This document shows positions 58,385-64,000 of a stretch of DNA of 64,000 nucleotides, in pieces (the first letter of the stretch is position 1; the number at the start of each line of letters is the position of its first letter). Both the position numbers and the translations under genes were made by a program. The DNA comes from Lepturacanthus savala. Taxonomy: Eukaryota; Chordata; Actinopteri; Scombriformes; Trichiuridae. The stretch lies in assembly GCA_030544235.1 (NCBI GenBank), contig CM060477.1, positions 21,101,934 to 21,165,933 of the forward strand. The letters run 5' to 3'. The notes beneath the pieces are model-generated. The model was not told the origin of the DNA. It searched no databases and saw nothing but the letters and a program-made list of their open reading frames with translations.

Positions 58385-58981
58385 GAGCCCTTGCTGCCTG
58401 CTGCCCCGGGCCACCTCCCGTGCAGAGTTGTCACTTGTCGTGGAGCACTCGCTTCAAAAACCGCTCCGTCAACAACCGAGATTTAGCAGCTCCGCCCCGG
58501 GTCTCTCCTCTGTGAGGCCACGCGTCTCGTCAAGGACAGCTCTTTTGCTTTTCACAAGTGCACGAGGCTCTGCCAAATTGCAGGGCCTGACAAAAACAGG
58601 TTTAACTCATGGGTGCTCTTCTCCACGGAAGTCTTTAGTAAAAGGCGAAAGACTTGTACGTTATGAAGAGAAACCAGAGTAAGCACAGCCCACTCCTCAA
58701 CAGCAGCCAAAGTCCCCCGTCTTCCCAGGAACCGTGTTCACGGTAAGCCTCCTTCGCCTTGCTGCATATCCGGTGCCAGTCCACGCCCATTTCCCCCTTT
58801 TCCCAGGTTCGATATGGACCTACTGCGATAGGGCGTTGTCATGTTTGTCTTCCAGTCAAAGGCAAAACTCACTTTGGGTCGTTACATGGTGTGCTTTTAC
58901 ACCAATCACCATAGCAGCTGTAACAAAGTCGTCTGACGCAGTTGTCGCTTTGTTTTTTCATATTCCACAAGGCAAAGAGAA

Positions 58982-59169
58982 GGGTGCACCGTTCCCAGCG
59001 GCACTGCAATACCGGGCCGATGCGTGGAGTGGACGGGGCAAGCCCCTTTCTCAGCTCCAGGTACTAAAAATCCGTTTAATATGGAGTCCCCTTATAGAGG
59101 ACGTATCAGATATTAAACTGATAAGAACAGATACTACACTTGATCTTAGCCAAAAGGCCGAGAAGCGAT
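58982..59169 (-). ncRNA. RNU2: U2 snRNA gene
   Basis: Majority sequence; majority spacer upstream. Confidence 0.97.
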
Positions 59170-59766
59170 GAGCCCTTGCTGCCTGCTGCCCCGGGCCACC
59201 TCCCGTGCAGAGTTGTCACTTGTCGTGGAGCACTCGCTTCAAAAACCGCTCCGTCAACAACCGAGATTTAGCAGCTCCGCCCCGGGTCTCTCCTCTGTGA
59301 GGCCACGCGTCTCGTCAAGGACAGCTCTTTTGCTTTTCACAAGTGCACGAGGCTCTGCCAAATTGCAGGGCCTGACAAAAATAGGTTTAACTCATGGGTG
59401 CTCCTCTCCACGGAAGTCTTTAGTAAAAGGCGAAAGACTTGTACGTTATGAAGAGAAACCAGAGTAAGCACAGCCCACTCCTCAACAGCAGCCAAAGTCC
59501 CCCGTCTTCCCAGGAACCGTGTTCACGGTAAGCCTCCTTCGCCTTGCTGCATATCCGGTGCCAGTCCACGCCCATTTCCCCCTTTTCCCAGGTTCGATAT
59601 GGACCTACTGCGATAGGGCGTTGTCATGTTTGTCTTCCAGTCAAAGGCAAAACTCACTTTGGGTCGTTACATGGTGTGCTTTTACACCAATCACCATAGC
59701 AGCTGTAACAAAGTCGTCTGACGCAGTTGTCGCTTTGTTTTTTCATATTCCACAAGGCAAAGAGAA

Positions 59767-59954
59767 GGGTGCACCGTTCCCAGCGGCACTGCAATACCGG
59801 GCCGATGCGTGGAGTGGACGGGGCAAGCCCCTTTCTCAGCTCCAGGTACTAAAAATCCATTTAATATGGAGTCCCCTTATAGAGGACGTATCAGATATTA
59901 AACTGATAAGAACAGATACTACACTTGATCTTAGCCAAAAGGCCGAGAAGCGAT
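59767..59954 (-). ncRNA. RNU2: U2 snRNA gene
   Basis: Carries C96T, as in 31385-31572 and 36880-37067. Upstream spacer has tag F. Confidence 0.97.
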
Positions 59955-60551
59955 GAGCCCTTGCTGCCTGCTGCCCCGGGCCACCTCCCGTGCAGAGTTG
60001 TCACTTGTCGTGGAGCACTCGCTTCAAAAACCGCTCCGTCAACAACCGAGATTTAGCAGCTCCGCCCCGGGTCTCTCCTCTGTGAGGCCACGCGTCTCGT
60101 CAAGGACAGCTCTTTTGCTTTTCACAAGTGCACGAGGCTCTGCCAAATTGCAGGGCCTGACAAAAATAGGTTTAACTCATGGGTGCTCCTCTCCACGGAA
60201 GTCTTTAGTAAAAGGCGAAAGACTTGTACGTTATGAAGAGAAACCAGAGTAAGCACAGCCCACTCCTCAACAGCAGCCAAAGTCCCCCGTCTTCCCAGGA
60301 ACCGTGTTCACGGTAAGCCTCCTTCGCCTTGCTGCATATCCGGTGCCAGTCCACGCCCATTTCCCCCTTTTCCCAGGTTCGATATGGACCTACTGCGATA
60401 GGGCGTTGTCATCTTTGTCTTCCAGTCAAAGGCAAAACTCACTTTGGGTCGTTACATGGTGTGCTTTTACACCAATCACCATAGCAGCTGTAACAAAGTC
60501 GTCTGACGCAGTTGTCGCTTTGTTTTTTCATATTCCACAAGGCAAAGAGAA

Positions 60552-60739
60552 GGGTGCACCGTTCCCAGCGGCACTGCAATACCGGGCCGATGCGTGGAGT
60601 GGACGGGGCAAGCCCCTTTCTCAGCTCCAGGTACTAAAAATCCGTTTAATATGGAGTCCCCTTGTAGAGGACGTATCAGATATTAAACTGATAAGAACAG
60701 ATACTACACTTGATCTTAGCCAAAAGGCCGAGAAGCGAT
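60552..60739 (-). ncRNA. RNU2: U2 snRNA gene
   Basis: Carries a private T76C in loop IIa. Upstream spacer has tag A. Confidence 0.97.
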
Positions 60740-61336
60740 GAGCCCTTGCTGCCTGCTGCCCCGGGCCACCTCCCGTGCAGAGTTGTCACTTGTCGTGGAG
60801 CACTCGCTTCAAAAACCGCTCCGTCAACAACCGAGATTTAGCAGCTCCGCCCCGGGTCTCTCCTCTGTGAGGCCACGCGTCTCGTCAAGGACAGCTCTTT
60901 TGCTTTTCACAAGTGCACGAGGCTCTGCCAAATTGCAGGGCCTGACAAAAACAGGTTTAACTCATGGGTGCTCTTCTCCACGGAAGTCTTTAGTAAAAGG
61001 CGAAAGACTTGTACGTTATGAAGAGAAACCAGAGTAAGCACAGCCCACTCCTCAACAGCAGCCAAAGTCCCCCGTCTTCCCAGGAACCGTGTTCACGGTA
61101 AGCCTCCTTCGCCTTGCTGCATATCCGGTGCCAGTCCACGCCCATTTCCCCCTTTTCCCAGGTTCGATATGGACCTACTGCGATAGGGCGTTGTCATGTT
61201 TGTCTTCCAGTCAAAGGCAAAACTCACTTTGGGTCGTTACATGGTGTGCTTTTACACCAATCACCATAGCAGCTGTAACAAAGTCGTCTGACGCAGTTGT
61301 CGCTTTGTTTTTTCATATTCCACAAGGCAAAGAGAA

Positions 61337-61524
61337 GGGTGCACCGTTCCCAGCGGCACTGCAATACCGGGCCGATGCGTGGAGTGGACGGGGCAAGCCC
61401 CTTTCTCAGCTCCAGGTACTAAAAATCCGTTTAATATGGAGTCCCCTTATAGAGGACGTATCAGATATTAAACTGATAAGAACAGATACTACACTTGATC
61501 TTAGCCAAAAGGCCGAGAAGCGAT
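61337..61524 (-). ncRNA. RNU2: U2 snRNA gene
   Basis: Majority sequence; majority spacer upstream. Confidence 0.97.
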
Positions 61525-62121
61525 GAGCCCTTGCTGCCTGCTGCCCCGGGCCACCTCCCGTGCAGAGTTGTCACTTGTCGTGGAGCACTCGCTTCAAAAA
61601 CCGCTCCGTCAACAACCGAGATTTAGCAGCTCCGCCCCGGGTCTCTCCTCTGTGAGGCCACGCGTCTCGTCAAGGACAGCTCTTTTGCTTTTCACAAGTG
61701 CACGAGGCTCTGCCAAATTGCAGGGCCTGACAAAAATAGGTTTAACTCATGGGTGCTCCTCTCCACGGAAGTCTTTAGTAAAAGGCGAAAGACTTGTACG
61801 TTATGAAGAGAAACCAGAGTAAGCACAGCCCACTCCTCAACAGCAGCCAAAGTCCCCCGTCTTCCCAGGAACCGTGTTCACGGTAAGCCTCCTTCGCCTT
61901 GCTGCATATCCGGTGCCAGTCCACGCCCATTTCCCCCTTTTCCCAGGTTCGATATGGACCTACTGCGATAGGGCGTTGTCATGTTTGTCTTCCAGTCAAA
62001 GGCAAAACTCACTTTGGGTCGTTACATGGTGTGCTTTTACACCAATCACCATAGCAGCTGTAACAAAGTCGTCTGACGCAGTTGTCGCTTTGTTTTTTCA
62101 TATTCCACAAGGCAAAGAGAA

Positions 62122-62309
62122 GGGTGCACCGTTCCCAGCGGCACTGCAATACCGGGCCGATGCGTGGAGTGGACGGGGCAAGCCCCTTTCTCAGCTCCAG
62201 GTACTAAAAATCCGTTTAATATGGAGTCCCCTTATAGAGGACGTATCAGATATTAAACTGATAAGAACAGATACTACACTTGATCTTAGCCAAAAGGCCG
62301 AGAAGCGAT
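62122..62309 (-). ncRNA. RNU2: U2 snRNA gene
   Basis: Majority sequence; majority spacer upstream. Confidence 0.97.
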
Positions 62310-62906
62310 GAGCCCTTGCTGCCTGCTGCCCCGGGCCACCTCCCGTGCAGAGTTGTCACTTGTCGTGGAGCACTCGCTTCAAAAACCGCTCCGTCAACAA
62401 CCGAGATTTAGCAGCTCCGCCCCGGGTCTCTCCTCTGTGAGGCCACGCGTCTCGTCAAGGACAGCTCTTTTGCTTTTCACAAGTGCACGAGGCTCTGCCA
62501 AATTGCAGGGCCTGACAAAAATAGGTTTAACTCATGGGTGCTCCTCTCCACGGAAGTCTTTAGTAAAAGGCGAAAGACTTGTACGTTATGAAGAGAAACC
62601 AGAGTAAGCACAGCCCACTCCTCAACAGCAGCCAAAGTCCCCCGTCTTCCCAGGAACCGTGTTCACGGTAAGCCTCCTTCGCCTTGCTGCATATCCGGTG
62701 CCAGTCCACGCCCATTTCCCCCTTTTCCCAGGTTCGATATGGACCTACTGCGATAGGGCGTTGTCATGTTTGTCTTCCAGTCAAAGGCAAAACTCACTTT
62801 GGGTCGTTACATGGTGTGCTTTTACACCAATCACCATAGCAGCTGTAACAAAGTCGTCTGACGCAGTTGTCGCTTTGTTTTTTCATATTCCACAAGGCAA
62901 AGAGAA

Positions 62907-63094
62907 GGGTGCACCGTTCCCAGCGGCACTGCAATACCGGGCCGATGCGTGGAGTGGACGGGGCAAGCCCCTTTCTCAGCTCCAGGTACTAAAAATCCGT
63001 TTAATATGGAGTCCCCTTATAGAGGACGTATCAGATATTAAACTGATAAGAACAGATACTACACTTGATCTTAGCCAAAAGGCCGAGAAGCGAT
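62907..63094 (-). ncRNA. RNU2: U2 snRNA gene
   Basis: Majority sequence; majority spacer upstream. Confidence 0.97.
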
Positions 63095-63691
63095 GAGCCC
63101 TTGCTGCCTGCTGCCCCGGGCCACCTCCCGTGCAGAGTTGTCACTTGTCGTGGAGCACTCGCTTCAAAAACCGCTCCGTCAACAACCGAGATTTAGCAGC
63201 TCCGCCCCGGGTCTCTCCTCTGTGAGGCCACGCGTCTCGTCAAGGACAGCTCTTTTGCTTTTCACAAGTGCACGAGGCTCTGCCAAATTGCAGGGCCTGA
63301 CAAAAATAGGTTTAACTCATGGGTGCTCCTCTCCACGGAAGTCTTTAGTAAAAGGCGAAAGACTTGTACGTTATGAAGAGAAACCAGAGTAAGCACAGCC
63401 CACTCCTCAACAGCAGCCAAAGTCCCCCGTCTTCCCAGGAACCGTGTTCACGGTAAGCCTCCTTCGCCTTGCTGCATATCCGGTGCCAGTCCACGCCCAT
63501 TTCCCCCTTTTCCCAGGTTCGATATGGACCTACTGCGATAGGGCGTTGTCATGTTTGTCTTCCAGTCAAAGGCAAAACTCACTTTGGGTCGTTACATGGT
63601 GTGCTTTTACACCAATCACCATAGCAGCTGTAACAAAGTCGTCTGACGCAGTTGTCGCTTTGTTTTTTCATATTCCACAAGGCAAAGAGAA

Positions 63692-63879
63692 GGGTGCACC
63701 GTTCCCAGCGGCACTGCAATACCGGGCCGATGCGTGGAGTGGACGGGGCAAGCCCCTTTCTCAGCTCCAGGTACTAAAAATCCGTTTAATATGGAGTCCC
63801 CTTATAGAGGACGTATCAGATATTAAACTGATAAGAACAGATACTACACTTGATCTTAGCCAAAAGGCCGAGAAGCGAT
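63692..63879 (-). ncRNA. RNU2: U2 snRNA gene
   Basis: Majority sequence. Its upstream spacer is cut by the window edge at 64000. Confidence 0.97.
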
Positions 63880-64000
63880 GAGCCCTTGCTGCCTGCTGCC
63901 CCGGGCCACCTCCCGTGCAGAGTTGTCACTTGTCGTGGAGCACTCGCTTCAAAAACCGCTCCGTCAACAACCGAGATTTAGCAGCTCCGCCCCGGGTCTC

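Larger units (their letters stand above)
57574..64000 (-). repeat. U2 snRNA tandem array, right block
   Basis: A 26-nt 5' stub of the split gene, eight complete U2 genes in 785-bp units, and 121 bp of the next spacer at the window edge. The array evidently continues to the right. Its spacer tag order (A, none, F, A from 58383) copies that at 35496-38150. Confidence 0.98.

Overview
The window is almost entirely a tandem array of U2 small nuclear RNA genes on the minus strand, broken twice by full-length copies of a U2-specific non-LTR retrotransposon. This is vertebrate-type DNA, most likely from a ray-finned fish. The first 75 or so nucleotides of the U2 sequence match vertebrate U2 as I know it, the gene is 188 nt, and the retrotransposon has the layout and target of the Keno family (Tx1/L1 clade), which was described from fish genomes. 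The species cannot be told from the sequence.

Layout. Bases 1-14149: a partial U2 gene at the left edge, 17 complete genes and the 3' part of an 18th. Bases 14150-19772: retrotransposon copy 1. Bases 19773-51945: the 5' stub of the interrupted gene, 40 complete genes and the 3' part of the next one. Bases 51946-57573: retrotransposon copy 2. Bases 57574-64000: a 5' stub, 8 complete genes and part of a spacer. In all there are 65 complete U2 genes, one cut by the window edge, and two split by insertions. The repeat unit is 785 bp (188 bp of gene plus 597 bp of spacer), with a 784-bp form in three units. Units differ by a few substitutions, and these serve as barcodes that reveal larger duplications, including a perfect 7-unit (5,495 bp) tandem duplication at 26076-37065.

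The retrotransposon lies in the same orientation as U2. Each copy has a ~385-bp 5' UTR with two perfect hairpins, ORF1 (about 442 aa, three CCHC zinc knuckles), a 23-nt gap, ORF2 (1,176 aa: APE-type endonuclease, reverse transcriptase with YMDD, C-terminal CCHC motif), a short 3' UTR with AATAAA, and an A-tail. Both copies are intact and differ by about 20 changes, so the family has been active recently. Both join U2 at nt 26 on one side and nt 38 on the other, which removes 11 nt and destroys the branch-point recognition sequence GUAGUA. Any transcript of the element would probably start from the captured U2 promoter.

Points of most interest: the U2 encoded here departs from the usual vertebrate sequence in its Sm site, loop IIa and 3' half, while keeping base pairing; the element's ORF2 is heavily enriched for the pentamer TTTTA; and the array preserves an apparent empty-site counterpart of the second insertion. 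The long plus-strand reading frames that recur every 785 bp are by-products of the repeat and are not genes.
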